Source of the DNA: Streptomyces sp. SJL17-4
GTDB lineage: Bacteria > Actinomycetota > Actinomycetes > Streptomycetales > Streptomycetaceae
Assembly (NCBI RefSeq): GCF_036826855.1
Contig: NZ_CP104578.1
Location: 8,056,501 to 8,120,500 of the forward strand
Length of the DNA stretch: 64,000 bases
Direction: 5' to 3'
The notes under the pieces were generated by a model. The model was given only the letters and a program-made list of their open reading frames with translations, was not told the origin of the DNA and ran no database searches. Below, one piece after another: positions 1-8,270 of this stretch. Positions within the stretch are counted from its first letter, which is position 1. Each line of letters begins with the position of its first letter. Both the position numbers and the translations under genes were made by a program.

Positions 1-925
1 TGCCCACCGCGAGGAGCGTGCCGTCGGCGGTCACCGTGGCGCCGTGCTGATGGGTGTTCGCGGTCATCGGCTCGATCGTCGTCCGGCCCGTCCGCGGGTC
101 GACGACCGCGAGCCGCTCGCCCTCGAAGGGCAGCAGCAGCTTTCCGTCCGAAGGCCGTACGGCCGTGTAGTGCGGCTTCAGCCAGGAACCGAGCCCGCCC
201 TCCGTGCCGTACGGGGCGACCTCCACCCGGCGCGGCTCCAGCGAACCGGCCGGGACGATCGTGACGTCGAAGGAGTCGTGGTTCGTCGCGTACACCTCGG
301 ATCCGTCACGTGACACGTCCACATCGAAGGGCCGCCGGCCGACCGGCACCGTGTCCGTGACCCGCAGGGCCGTCGTGTCGATCACCTCCAGGGCGCCGTT
401 CCCACCGGGCACATTGACCCCCACGTACACCCGGCGCCCGTCCGGCGCGAGCGCGATGCCCATGCCGCCGCCCCGGTACTCGCCCGTGGTCACGGGACCC
501 GCGTCCGTCTCGTACGGGATGAGCGCGAGCCGCTGCCGGGTCGTCGTGTCCACGACCGCGACGCCCTCGGCGGTCGCCACCCAGGCCCGCCCGTCCTTGC
601 CGAGCACCAGACCGTAGGGAGCGGTGCCCACCTCGACCGAGCCGGTGGCGCCCCGCGCGGGGTCGACGAAGGTCACGGTGTCGGAGCCGAAGTCGCTGAC
701 CAGGAGCGTGCCCGGCGCCGGCTTGCCGGTCGGGGCGGGCGTCACGGTGACGGAAGAGCCGGACGCGGACGGCGTCCTGGCGGGGGACACACCGGCCGGC
801 GATGTCGCTCCCGTCGCGGAGGCCGACCCTCCGGACCCCTGCGCGCACCCGGCGAGCAGGACCACGGCCACGGCTCCGGGCAGGAGCACCCGGGCGGTAC
901 GGGACGCTCGGCGGTACTTCGTCAT
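1..925 (-). CDS. YncE-like beta-propeller lipoprotein (3' end outside window)
   Basis: The reading frame starts at the ATG at 925 and stays open to the left edge, so the C-terminus is missing. The N-terminus is a lipoprotein signal peptide (basic MTKYRRASR, hydrophobic core, lipobox LLAGC), followed by a Ser/Thr/Pro-rich linker. The rest consists of repeated units of the kind seen in YVTN/YncE beta-propellers, for example VSDFGSDTVTFVDP, YVGVNVPGGNGALEVIDT and DVSRDGSEVYATNHDSFDV. Such proteins sit on the outer face of the membrane; their ligands are mostly unknown. The family call is good, the specific role unknown. Confidence 0.75.
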   Translation of the reverse strand, partial: MTKYRRASRTARVLLPGAVAVVLLAGCAQGSGGSASATGATSPAGVSPARTPSASGSSVTVTPAPTGKPAPGTLLVSDFGSDTVTFVDPARGATGSVEVGTAPYGLVLGKDGRAWVATAEGVAVVDTTTRQRLALIPYETDAGPVTTGEYRGGGMGIALAPDGRRVYVGVNVPGGNGALEVIDTTALRVTDTVPVGRRPFDVDVSRDGSEVYATNHDSFDVTIVPAGSLEPRRVEVAPYGTEGGLGSWLKPHYTAVRPSDGKLLLPFEGERLAVVDPRTGRTTIEPMTANTHQHGATVTADGTLLAVG

Positions 926-1137
926 GTCGGACTCCTCGGTACGGCGGACACGGGCGGGCCCGTCCGAGGACGGGCCCGCACCCTGTCCCGATCCTCCGCC
1001 CGCGCACGGCCGGGCACGGTCCGACGGCCGGCCCCGGCCCGACGGCGGGACGGACGGCACCTGGGTCAACCGATCGGCTGACCCCGCAGAGCTCCCGATG
1101 TCGTCCCCCGAGCCCCGGCCGCGACTACCGTGACGGG

Positions 1138-1569
1138 ATGACCGAACCCTGGCAGGAGACGGCCCCCGGCGTCCTGAGACTTCCCTCCGGACGGCTGGTG
1201 CGCGGCCGCGCCCTGCGCCGCCCGCTTCCCGGGGGGACCCGCCCGACCTACGCCGTCCACCTGCTCGGCAAGAGGCCGCCCGAGGTCCCGTGGGAGTCGG
1301 TGTGGCTCCGCTGGCCGGACTTCCGCCTCCCCACGGACCGGGACACGGCCCGTGCCGTCCTGACCGACGCCTGGGAACGTGCCGCGGAGGAACGGGTCGA
1401 GATCGCCTGCGGAGGCGGGCGGGGCCGCACCGGCACGGCCCTGGCCTGCCTCGCCGTCCTCGACGGGGTCCCGGCCGACGAGGCCGTCGACCACGTCCGC
1501 CGTCACTACCACCGGCACGCCGTCGAGACCCCGTGGCAGCGCCGCTACGTCCGACGCTTCAGCGCTTGA
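1138..1569 (+). CDS. Protein-tyrosine-phosphatase-like protein
   Basis: A 143-residue protein with the segment IACGGGRGRTGTALAC, which matches the CX5R phosphate-binding loop of cysteine phosphatases (C-G-G-G-R-G-R), followed by the usual helix and a short C-terminal domain. The usual HC is replaced by AC before the loop. The length fits compact bacterial tyrosine or dual-specificity phosphatases. I chose the ATG at 1138 because the protein then begins directly with the conserved part; the open frame extends further upstream but with shadow-like composition. The 3' end overlaps the convergent dienelactone hydrolase gene by 11 bp. The substrate cannot be inferred. Confidence 0.7.
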   Translation: MTEPWQETAPGVLRLPSGRLVRGRALRRPLPGGTRPTYAVHLLGKRPPEVPWESVWLRWPDFRLPTDRDTARAVLTDAWERAAEERVEIACGGGRGRTGTALACLAVLDGVPADEAVDHVRRHYHRHAVETPWQRRYVRRFSA

Positions 1570-2140
1570 CGGCGTCCAGGAAGCAGACCGCCCGCTCCAC
1601 GCACAGCGCGGTCGCCTCCGGCACGAAGGACGGCGCCCCGCGCTCGGTGAACAGATGCGCGTTCCCCGGGTACAGGAAGAGTCTCCGGTCCGCCGCGTCG
1701 GCGACCAGCGCGCGGGCGGCCGCCAGATCGCCCTCGTCGACGAAGAAGGGGTCGGCGTCCATCCCGTGCACCTGCGCGGGGACGCCATCCGGCCAGGCCG
1801 CGCCGAACTCCGTCACCGGCACACAGGCGCTGAACAGCAGGGCGCCGAGCGCCCCGGCCCGGGTCTGCGCCAGCTTCTGAGCGGGCAGCACACCGAGCGA
1901 GATCCCGGCGTAGACGAGGGCCTCGGGCAGCTCCGCCGCCGCCCGCTCGCCGCGCGCCACGAGCGTGTCGAAGCCGATCTCCTGGGCGTACCCGACGCCG
2001 GCTTCGAGGTCGGTGAAGGTCCGGCCCTCGTACAGGTCGGGCGTGTGCACGGTGTGCCCGGCCCTCCGCAGCTCCTCGGCGAACGCGCCGACGCCCTCGG
2101 TCAGCCCGAGCGAGTGGTGGAACAGCAGAACATCGGCCAT
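1559..2140 (-). CDS. Dienelactone hydrolase family protein
   Basis: A 193-residue alpha/beta hydrolase of the DLH family. It starts MADVLLFHHSLGLT and has the nucleophile elbow YAGISLGV, where Ser replaces the Cys of classical dienelactone hydrolase. The acid is probably in MDADPFF and the histidine in the NAHLFTE segment. The ATG at 2140 was preferred over upstream starts because family members begin with this first beta strand. The protein is probably cytoplasmic and acts on small esters or lactones; the substrate is unknown. It is convergent with the phosphatase-like gene. Confidence 0.8.
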   Translation of the reverse strand: MADVLLFHHSLGLTEGVGAFAEELRRAGHTVHTPDLYEGRTFTDLEAGVGYAQEIGFDTLVARGERAAAELPEALVYAGISLGVLPAQKLAQTRAGALGALLFSACVPVTEFGAAWPDGVPAQVHGMDADPFFVDEGDLAAARALVADAADRRLFLYPGNAHLFTERGAPSFVPEATALCVERAVCFLDAVKR

Positions 2141-2356
2141 GTCGTCATCCCCAGTCGTCCGTACGTGGCCCGCCTCCACTGCGGCACAGGCCGTTCGGCA
2201 GCAGCATGACCCATGGCACTGACAACGCCCGGAAACGGGCGGACGGGCGGGGGCGCCGACCGCGATCGGGGCGGACGGGTCCGGACAGCCCCGGATCGGG
2301 GGACGGACGGGAGCCGGGGCCGGCCGGAAGCGTGACGGCGGCCCCGGAACAGCCGG

Positions 2357-2683
2357 CTAGCGCATCGGGCGGTGCGGCAGGACGGCGCCCGCCTGGCCCA
2401 CGACCCCCGCGGGTCCGCCGACGCCCATCGGGCCACCGGCGCCCGGGTGCTGGCCGGCCCCCTGGTGCGCCACGGCGCCCGGGTGCGCACCCGGGTGCGC
2501 ACCCGCTCCCGCGTGCACGACGACGCCCTGCTGCGGCCCCTGGACCCCCTGCGGCGGCACCTGGATGACCCGGCTCAGGTCCCGCAGAACCTCCTCGGCG
2601 ACCTGGCGGACGTCACCCGGAACATCCCCCCGCTCCCGTATGAGCTCGGCGTAGATCGGTGCCGTGCCGTCCGCGTGGTTCAT
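2357..2683 (-). CDS. Small hypothetical protein with a HPGA-repeat tail
   Basis: A 108-residue protein. The N-terminal half (MNHADGTAPIYAELIRERG, then a helical stretch with VAEEVLRDLSRVIQVP) looks like an amphipathic domain. The C-terminal half is low complexity, with Pro-Gln-Gly and Gly-Ala-His-Pro units (PQGVQGPQQG, GAHPGAHPGA) ending in a Gly/Val-rich segment. The DNA under the tail is a near-tandem GC repeat around 2455-2515. It is divergent from the RNA ligase gene, with about 190 bp between their starts. No function can be assigned. Confidence 0.6.
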   Translation of the reverse strand: MNHADGTAPIYAELIRERGDVPGDVRQVAEEVLRDLSRVIQVPPQGVQGPQQGVVVHAGAGAHPGAHPGAVAHQGAGQHPGAGGPMGVGGPAGVVGQAGAVLPHRPMR

Positions 2684-2875
2684 GGGGCTCGCTTCCTTCG
2701 TCTGCGTCGGTGACGTCACCGACGGGGAGACGGCGAGTCTACGGGGCACCACCGACACGCCCCGGAGTGAGTCCCCGCACACCACCCGGCGCAACGCCCC
2801 CCATGCCCCGAAATTCGCTGTTCTCACGACCCCCGACGGCCGAGAATGGATCATCGAACACCCGGGAGGGACCCC

Positions 2876-4084
2876 ATGAGCCAGGCGACCCTGACTCTGC
2901 ACGACCTGATGCCGTCCGACGAGCTCGCCGCCGCACTCACGGACGGGCATGTCACGCGCAAGCAGCACCCCGAGCTGCCGCTGTCGATCTACACGTACAC
3001 GCGCGCGTGCCAGTACGCCCAGCACTGGAACCGGGCGACCACCCGCTGCCGCGGACTCGTCGCCGACGACGCCACCGGACGGATCGTCGCGCTCCCCCTC
3101 CCCAAGTTCTTCAACGTCTCCGAACACACCGGCGGTCGCCCCTACGCGCCGCCGCTGCCCGACGAACCCTTCGAGGTGTACGACAAGGTCGACGGCAGCC
3201 TCGCCGTGGTCTTCCACTACGACGACCGCTGGCACGTCGCCTCCAAGGGCTCCTTCACGAGCACCCAGGCCACCTGGGCGCAGCACCGGCTCGACGCGGC
3301 CGACACGGCGGGCCTGACGCCCGGCGTCACGTACCTCGCCGAGATCCTCTACCCGGGGAACCGCATCGTCGTGAACTACGGCGAGCGCCGCGACCTCGTC
3401 CTGCTCGCCGCCTTCGGCCCGGACGGCACCGAGATCCCGCTCGCCGACGCCGCCACCGGCTGGCACCCCGTCGGCACGGTCGTCCGCACCTGGCCGGCCA
3501 TGAGCATCGCCGAGCTCGTCGCCCTGACCGAGTCCAACACCCTCCCCGGCGGCCACCGGGCCACCGGCACCGACGCCGAGGGCTTCGTGCTGCGCTTCGC
3601 CTCCGGCCTGCGCGCCAAGGCCAAGCTCACCGAGTACGTACGCCTCCACAAGGTCCTCACCGGTGTCACCGAGCGCGACATCTGGCGCGGCCACGGCATC
3701 CAGCGCTTCGCCGCCCTCCCGGCCGGTGAACTCGCCAAGGGCCTCGGCTGCTCCGTGGCCGAGGTCGAGGCCGACGGCGGCAAGCCGCTGGACGCCCTCC
3801 TGGAGCAGGTGCCGGACGAGTTCGACGCCTGGGTACGCGAGGTGATCGGCGGTTTCGAAGCCGCGGCCGCCGAGCGCGAGCGGGCCGTCGACGAGGCGTA
3901 CGCGCAGCTGGCCCACCTCGCCGGCGACCGGGGCGCCTTCGCCCGCGCCGCCGCCGGGGTCGCCGACCGCGGCCTGCGCGCCGCCCTGTTCCTGCGCCTC
4001 GACGGGCGCCCCACCGACCTCCTCGTCTGGCGTCAGCTGCGCCCCGAGGCCACCGACCCCTTCGCCCACGAGCAGGAGAACTGA
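2876..4084 (+). CDS. T4 Rnl1-like RNA ligase
   Basis: A 402-residue ATP-dependent RNA ligase that would join 3'-OH and 5'-phosphate RNA ends. Nucleotidyltransferase motif I is YDKVDGSLAV, with the predicted adenylated lysine at residue 104. The preceding CRGLVADD...LPKFFN stretch corresponds to the segment before the active lysine in phage T4 RNA ligase 1, and the downstream EGFVLRF and KLTEYVRLHK segments fit motifs IV and V. The C-terminal third is helical, as in Rnl1. The ATG at 2876 follows a GGGAGGGA ribosome binding site. Two bases separate its stop from the kinase/phosphatase gene, so they form a repair operon. An RNA substrate is inferred from the family. Confidence 0.88.
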   Translation: MSQATLTLHDLMPSDELAAALTDGHVTRKQHPELPLSIYTYTRACQYAQHWNRATTRCRGLVADDATGRIVALPLPKFFNVSEHTGGRPYAPPLPDEPFEVYDKVDGSLAVVFHYDDRWHVASKGSFTSTQATWAQHRLDAADTAGLTPGVTYLAEILYPGNRIVVNYGERRDLVLLAAFGPDGTEIPLADAATGWHPVGTVVRTWPAMSIAELVALTESNTLPGGHRATGTDAEGFVLRFASGLRAKAKLTEYVRLHKVLTGVTERDIWRGHGIQRFAALPAGELAKGLGCSVAEVEADGGKPLDALLEQVPDEFDAWVREVIGGFEAAAAERERAVDEAYAQLAHLAGDRGAFARAAAGVADRGLRAALFLRLDGRPTDLLVWRQLRPEATDPFAHEQEN

Positions 4085-4086
4085 CC

Positions 4087-5007
4087 GTGCCTGTCGTCCA
4101 CGTCATGACCGGCCTCCCGGCCTCCGGGAAGACGACGGCCGCCCGCGCCCTCCAGGCGGCCGCCGAGGGACGCGTGCGCCGCGTCAACCTCGACGACCTC
4201 CGCGCCATGCTCGACGTCCCCTCGGCGGACCGCGGCCGTTCCCACAAGCACGAGCAGACCGTGCTCGGCATCCAGGACGCCGCCGTCCGCGCGGCCGTCG
4301 ACGACGGCTTCGACGTCGTCGTCGACAACACCCATCTGACCCCGCACGTCCCGAAGCGGCTGAAGGCCGCCGTGGGAGGCCTCGCCACCTTCGCCGTCCA
4401 CGACTTCACCGACGTCCCCGTCGACGAGTGCGTCCGCCGCGACGCGGTCCGCGAGCGGCCCGTCGGCGAGGAGATCATCCGCATCCTCGCCGACAAGCAC
4501 GCCAAGGCCACCAGGGGCGGCTGGCGGCTCACCGCGGACTGGCTCAACGACCGCCGCCCCGACATCGGCGAGCCCTACGTCCCCGACCCGGGCCTCCCCA
4601 CCGCCGTCATGTGCGACATCGACGGCACCCTCGCCCTGCGCGTCGACCGCGGCCCGTACGACTTCACACGCTGCGACCGCGACCTGCTCAACGTCTCGGT
4701 CCGGGACGCCCTGCGGGCCTTCCGGCACACCGAGCGGGACCGGATCGTGCTGCTGTCCGGCCGGAGCGAGGACCATCGCGCGCTCACCGAGGCCTGGCTC
4801 GCCCACCACGAGGTGCCGTACGACGAGCTGTGGATGCGGGCGTCCGGCGACGGCCGCGGCGACGACCTCGTGAAGGCCGAGCTCTTCGACGCCCATGTGC
4901 GCCACCGGTACGCCGTCCGCGTCTCGCTCGACGACCGTGACCGCGTCGTCGCGCTCTGGCGCCGCATGGGCCTGCCCACCTGGCAGGTCAACTACGGCGA
5001 CTTCTGA
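4087..5007 (+). CDS. T4 Pnkp-like polynucleotide kinase/3'-phosphatase
   Basis: A 306-residue bifunctional end-healing enzyme with the domain order of phage T4 polynucleotide kinase (301 residues). The N-terminal kinase has the P-loop GLPASGKTT at residues 9-17 and the NLDDLR segment. The C-terminal HAD phosphatase has CDIDGTLA with the nucleophilic Asp, then VLLSGRSE and SLDDRDRVV. The last residues WRRMGLPTWQVNYGDF closely follow the end of the T4 enzyme. It would add a 5'-phosphate and remove a 3'-phosphate or 2',3'-cyclic phosphate so that the upstream ligase can seal the break. GTG start, 2 bp after the ligase stop. Identification is strong; the natural damaged RNA is unknown. Confidence 0.9.
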   Translation: MPVVHVMTGLPASGKTTAARALQAAAEGRVRRVNLDDLRAMLDVPSADRGRSHKHEQTVLGIQDAAVRAAVDDGFDVVVDNTHLTPHVPKRLKAAVGGLATFAVHDFTDVPVDECVRRDAVRERPVGEEIIRILADKHAKATRGGWRLTADWLNDRRPDIGEPYVPDPGLPTAVMCDIDGTLALRVDRGPYDFTRCDRDLLNVSVRDALRAFRHTERDRIVLLSGRSEDHRALTEAWLAHHEVPYDELWMRASGDGRGDDLVKAELFDAHVRHRYAVRVSLDDRDRVVALWRRMGLPTWQVNYGDF

Positions 5008-5094
5008 CCGCGGCGGGACCGGCGCCGGGGGCGAGCGGGACCGGTGCCGCGGGGGTGGGGCCGCCCACCCCCGCCGCCGTGTCAGGATCGTGGG

Positions 5095-5823
5095 ATGGTG
5101 GAAAAGATCATCGCGGCGTGCGACGGCGCGTCCAAGGGAAACCCCGGCCCCGCGGCCTGGGCATGGGTCATCGGCCGCGCCGACGGAGCGATCGACCGTT
5201 GGGAGGCGGGCCCGCTCGGCCGCGCGACCAACAACGTGGCCGAGCTCACGGCCCTGGAACGGCTGCTCGAAACACTCGACCCGGCGGTGCCGGTCGAGGT
5301 CCGGATGGACTCCCAGTACGCGATGAAGGCCGTCACGACCTGGCTCCCCGGATGGCGTCGCAAGGGCTGGAAGACGTCCTCCGGCAGCCCCGTGGCCAAC
5401 AAGGACCTGGTCGTCCGGATCGACGCGCTCCTCACCGGCCGGGACGTCGACTTCGTCTACGTGCCCGCGCACCAGGTCGACGGAGACCCCCTCAACGACG
5501 CGGCCGACCGCGCGGCCAGCCACACCGCCCGTACGCAGGAGCCCACGGGCTCCGCCGTCGGAGCCCCGCTGCCGCCTCCGGAAGCCCCGACACGCGCCTC
5601 CGCGCCCCGCGCACGCTCCTCAGCGCCGTCCGGCTCCGCGGGCACCTCCCCGGCCGGTTCCTCCGGTGGTTCCGGCGGCGGTGCTGCCGGGCGCCGGACA
5701 CGCCCGTCCGGCGGCACCCTGAAGGCGAGATTCTCGGGCCGCTGCCGCTGCGGCAAGGCCTACGACAAGGGCGAGACCATCGCCAAGAACCCCGACGGCT
5801 GGGGCCATCCCACCTGCGTCTGA
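5095..5823 (+). CDS. Ribonuclease HI with Cys-rich C-terminal tail
   Basis: A 242-residue protein with an N-terminal RNase H fold: first catalytic Asp at residue 10 in CDGASKGNPG, Glu about 50 in VAELTALE, Asp 72 in RMDSQYA, His 126 in PAHQ and Asp 138 in NDAADRA. It would cleave RNA in RNA-DNA hybrids. Residues about 145-205 form a Pro/Ser/Ala/Gly-rich linker, followed by a compact tail, RCRCGKAYDKGE...GWGHPTC, with three Cys and a His that may bind zinc. It starts 87 bp after the kinase/phosphatase gene, on the same strand, so it may be co-expressed with the RNA-repair pair. GTG at 5098 is an alternative start. Confidence 0.88.
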   Translation: MVEKIIAACDGASKGNPGPAAWAWVIGRADGAIDRWEAGPLGRATNNVAELTALERLLETLDPAVPVEVRMDSQYAMKAVTTWLPGWRRKGWKTSSGSPVANKDLVVRIDALLTGRDVDFVYVPAHQVDGDPLNDAADRAASHTARTQEPTGSAVGAPLPPPEAPTRASAPRARSSAPSGSAGTSPAGSSGGSGGGAAGRRTRPSGGTLKARFSGRCRCGKAYDKGETIAKNPDGWGHPTCV

Positions 5824-6120
5824 GCCCCCTCAGGGCCCTCCGGCCGTCCGACTGGCGGGCGGCTCCGTCCGTTGCTTGAGACCGGTCCACCCGGGCGCGC
5901 GCCAGCCTTCACCCAGGCGTGCACCCGGGTTCTCCGGGGGTTCTGTTCTCCGAGCGCTCGTGGCTGCATACTGTCCTCCTCGCCACCGGTGACGAACCGT
6001 TTTACCTGCTCATTTGTCGCTCTCTTGACGTGGTCGGCACCGGCGAGAACCTCCCTCCTGCTGCCGCCGCGGCGACCCCTCGGCGGAAGCTTTCCCTGCC
6101 CGTGAAAGACCCGAGGTTCC

Positions 6121-6804
6121 GTGCCAGTACCTGTTCTCCTGACCGGGCGCTCCGTGCGCCTGGAGCCGCTGGCGATGCGGCACGCCGAAGCCCTCGCCCG
6201 GGCCGGCGGGGCGGACCGATCGGCCTACGCCTTCACCCCCGTACCCGACGGCTTCGAATCGGCCCTCGACTACATCGCCCGTGCCCTGACCGATCAGGCG
6301 GCAGGAAGATCCCTGCCCTTCGCCCTGGTCAGTACGGCCGACGAGCGAGTCATCGGTTCGACCCGGTTCCTCGAACTCGACTACTGGCGGGGGCCGCTGG
6401 TGTGGCCGCCCGTCCCGGGCATGCCCCACGGAGATCCGCTGACCTCCGTGCCGGACGCCGCCGAGATCGGCAACACCTGGATCGCCGGCGACGCCCGGGG
6501 GACCGGCATCAACACCGAGGCCAAGTACCTCATGCTCCGGCACGCCTTCGAAGCCTGGGGCGTGCGCCGCATCACGATGCGCGCGGACGCCCGCAACACC
6601 CGGTCCAGAATCGCGATCGAACGCCTCGGAGCGAGCTGCGAAGGAGTCCGTCGCGCCCACTCCCGCGGCCTCGACGGAGCCGTCCGCGACACGGCCTTCT
6701 ACTCGATCCTCGACGAGGAATGGCCGACCGTCCGCGACATCATCGAACTCCGCCTGTCCACACCCCGCCAGGTGCGCGTTCCGCAGGATCTGCTCCCGGC
6801 CTGA
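6121..6804 (+). CDS. GNAT-family N-acetyltransferase (RimJ-like)
   Basis: A 227-residue acetyltransferase. It opens VPVLLTGRSVRLEPLAMRHAEAL, typical of RimJ/RimL-type GNATs, and contains a DARGTGINTEAK segment at the acetyl-CoA pyrophosphate-binding position and RADARNTRSRIAIERLG, the usual Asn-containing motif near the C-terminus. GTG start. It would transfer acetyl from acetyl-CoA to an amine or protein N-terminus; the substrate is unknown. A strong hairpin follows the stop codon. Confidence 0.85.
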   Translation: MPVPVLLTGRSVRLEPLAMRHAEALARAGGADRSAYAFTPVPDGFESALDYIARALTDQAAGRSLPFALVSTADERVIGSTRFLELDYWRGPLVWPPVPGMPHGDPLTSVPDAAEIGNTWIAGDARGTGINTEAKYLMLRHAFEAWGVRRITMRADARNTRSRIAIERLGASCEGVRRAHSRGLDGAVRDTAFYSILDEEWPTVRDIIELRLSTPRQVRVPQDLLPA

Positions 6805-6815
6805 CCCCCTTCCGG

Positions 6816-6855
6816 CACCGCTCCGGCGGGCGCTCGCGCCCCCGCCGGAGCGGTG
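6816..6855 (+). terminator. Perfect 15-bp hairpin after the GNAT gene
   Basis: The stem CACCGCTCCGGCGGG (6816-6830) pairs without mismatch with 6841-6855, leaving a 10-base loop. It begins 11 bases after the acetyltransferase stop codon. No U-tract follows, which is usual for Streptomyces terminators. Confidence 0.8.
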
Positions 6856-6984
6856 GTTCCATGGAAGGGACGGGAAGGGCTCGATATATGAGGACGCGGG
6901 GTAGCGGCCGTCACAGGACCGTGCACCGTGCAATCAGGATCCGCGAGAAGCGGATGAGTCCTTCCCGCCCCCATGCCCAGCTCC

Positions 6985-7048
6985 CCTCCCCTCCCCAGGT
7001 CCTTCCCTCCCCGGGTCCTTCCCTCCCCGGGTCCTTCCCTCCCCGGGG
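6985..7048. repeat. 16-bp tandem repeat, about four copies
   Basis: The unit CCTTCCCTCCCCGGGT is repeated exactly at 7001-7016 and 7017-7032, with a one-base variant at 7033-7048 and a more diverged copy at 6985-7000. It lies 67 bases upstream of the crotonase-family start codon, so it falls in the promoter or leader region. Confidence 0.85.
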
Positions 7049-7115
7049 CATCCCGGCGTCCGGACCCGCCCGGTACGGTGATCGCGACAGCGACCCGCGC
7101 CACCGAAGGGACCGA

Positions 7116-8270
7116 GTGATCGTGCCGACCGGAACCGCCGACGTACTCCTCCGGACGGAGGGCCGGACCGGCTTCCTCACCCTGAACCGCCCCCGCGCCA
7201 TCAACGCGCTCACCCACGCCATGGTCCTCGCCGTCGACGCGGCCCTGACCGCCTGGGAGCACGACCCGGCGGTCACGACCGTCGTCATCGAGGGCGCGGG
7301 AGAGCGTGGCCTCTGCGCCGGCGGCGACATCCGCGCCATCCACGACGACGCGCGCGCCGGCGGCTCCGCCTCCGCGGCCTTCTGGCGCGACGAGTACCGG
7401 CTCAACGCCCGTATCGCCCGCTACCCGAAGCCGTACGTCGCCCTCATGGACGGCATCGTCATGGGCGGCGGCGTCGGCGTCTCCGCGCACGGCTCCGTCC
7501 GCGTCGTCACCGAACGCTCCCGGGTCGCCATGCCGGAGACCGGCATCGGATTCGTCCCCGACGTCGGCGGTACGTACCTCCTCGGCCGCGCCCCCGGCGA
7601 ACTCGGCACCCATCTCGCCCTCACCGGCAGCCAGGTCGGTGCCGCCGACGCGATCCTCACCGGTCTCGCCGACCACTTCGTCCCCTCCGCCCGACTGCCC
7701 GCCCTGATCCGGGACCTGGCCCGGCTTCCGGCCGACGAGGCCGTCGCCCGGCACACCGCCACCGCCCCGCCCGGGGTCCTCGCCGAGCAGCGGGAGTGGA
7801 TCGACGCCTGCTACCGGGCCGAGACCGTCGAGACCGTCGTGGAGCGCCTCTTCGACACCGGCGTGCCCGCCGCCAAGGAGGCGGCCACCACCCTCCTCGC
7901 GAAGTCCCCGACCGCCCTCAAGGCGACCCTGGCCACCCTGCGCCGCTCGCGGTCCCTCGCGACCCTGGAAGAGGTCCTCGACCTGGAGTTCCGCGTCTCC
8001 TGCGCCGCCCTGACCACCCCCGACCTCGTCGAGGGCATCCGCGCCCAGGTCGTCGACAAAGACCGCAACCCCCGCTGGACCCCGCCGACGCTTCCCGAGG
8101 TCACGGACGAGTCCGTCGCCCGCCACTTCGCCGTACCGGCCGGTGGCGACCTCGGCCTCGCCGCCGCCCGGCAGTCCGTGGCGCACGGGCAGGCCACGGG
8201 GCAGGCGGCCGACGACCGGCCCGCCACCGGGCAGACCACCGAAGACCGGGGACCCCGGGACCGCGCGTGA
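7116..8270 (+). CDS. Crotonase-family enzyme, 3-hydroxyisobutyryl-CoA hydrolase type
   Basis: A 384-residue protein of the enoyl-CoA hydratase/isomerase superfamily. The oxyanion-hole segments are GLCAGGDIRAI and IVMGGGVGVS. The segment MPETGIGFVPDVGGTYLLGR and the length of about 380 residues are typical of 3-hydroxyisobutyryl-CoA hydrolases of valine catabolism rather than the 260-residue hydratases. GTG at 7116 is preceded by GAAGGG. The C-terminus has a Gln/Gly/Thr-rich extension. It overlaps the glutaminase start by 4 bp, so the two are translationally coupled. An enoyl-CoA hydratase with another substrate is the alternative. Confidence 0.8.
   Translation: MIVPTGTADVLLRTEGRTGFLTLNRPRAINALTHAMVLAVDAALTAWEHDPAVTTVVIEGAGERGLCAGGDIRAIHDDARAGGSASAAFWRDEYRLNARIARYPKPYVALMDGIVMGGGVGVSAHGSVRVVTERSRVAMPETGIGFVPDVGGTYLLGRAPGELGTHLALTGSQVGAADAILTGLADHFVPSARLPALIRDLARLPADEAVARHTATAPPGVLAEQREWIDACYRAETVETVVERLFDTGVPAAKEAATTLLAKSPTALKATLATLRRSRSLATLEEVLDLEFRVSCAALTTPDLVEGIRAQVVDKDRNPRWTPPTLPEVTDESVARHFAVPAGGDLGLAAARQSVAHGQATGQAADDRPATGQTTEDRGPRDRA

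Larger units (their letters stand above)
6805..7115. other. Gene-free stretch between GNAT and crotonase genes
   Basis: About 310 bases without a convincing gene. It contains the terminator at 6816-6855, a presumed promoter region for the crotonase-operon gene, and the pyrimidine-rich tandem repeat at 6985-7048. The long open frame across it continues upstream without coding-like composition and is treated as an artefact. Confidence 0.5.

Noticed and set aside
2357..4069. 570-residue open frame on the minus strand across the RNA ligase gene
   Set aside because: Only its last 108 codons (2357-2683) look coding. The rest is the antisense of the ligase gene, whose motifs are unmistakable on the plus strand.
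4033..5523. 496-residue minus-strand frame across the kinase and RNase HI genes
   Set aside because: It is a Val/Gly/Asp-rich antisense shadow of two well-identified plus-strand genes.
6025..6060. Promoter TTGACG upstream of the GNAT gene
   Set aside because: The -35 box is good but no acceptable -10 hexamer is found at 16-19 bases, so it is not listed as a feature.
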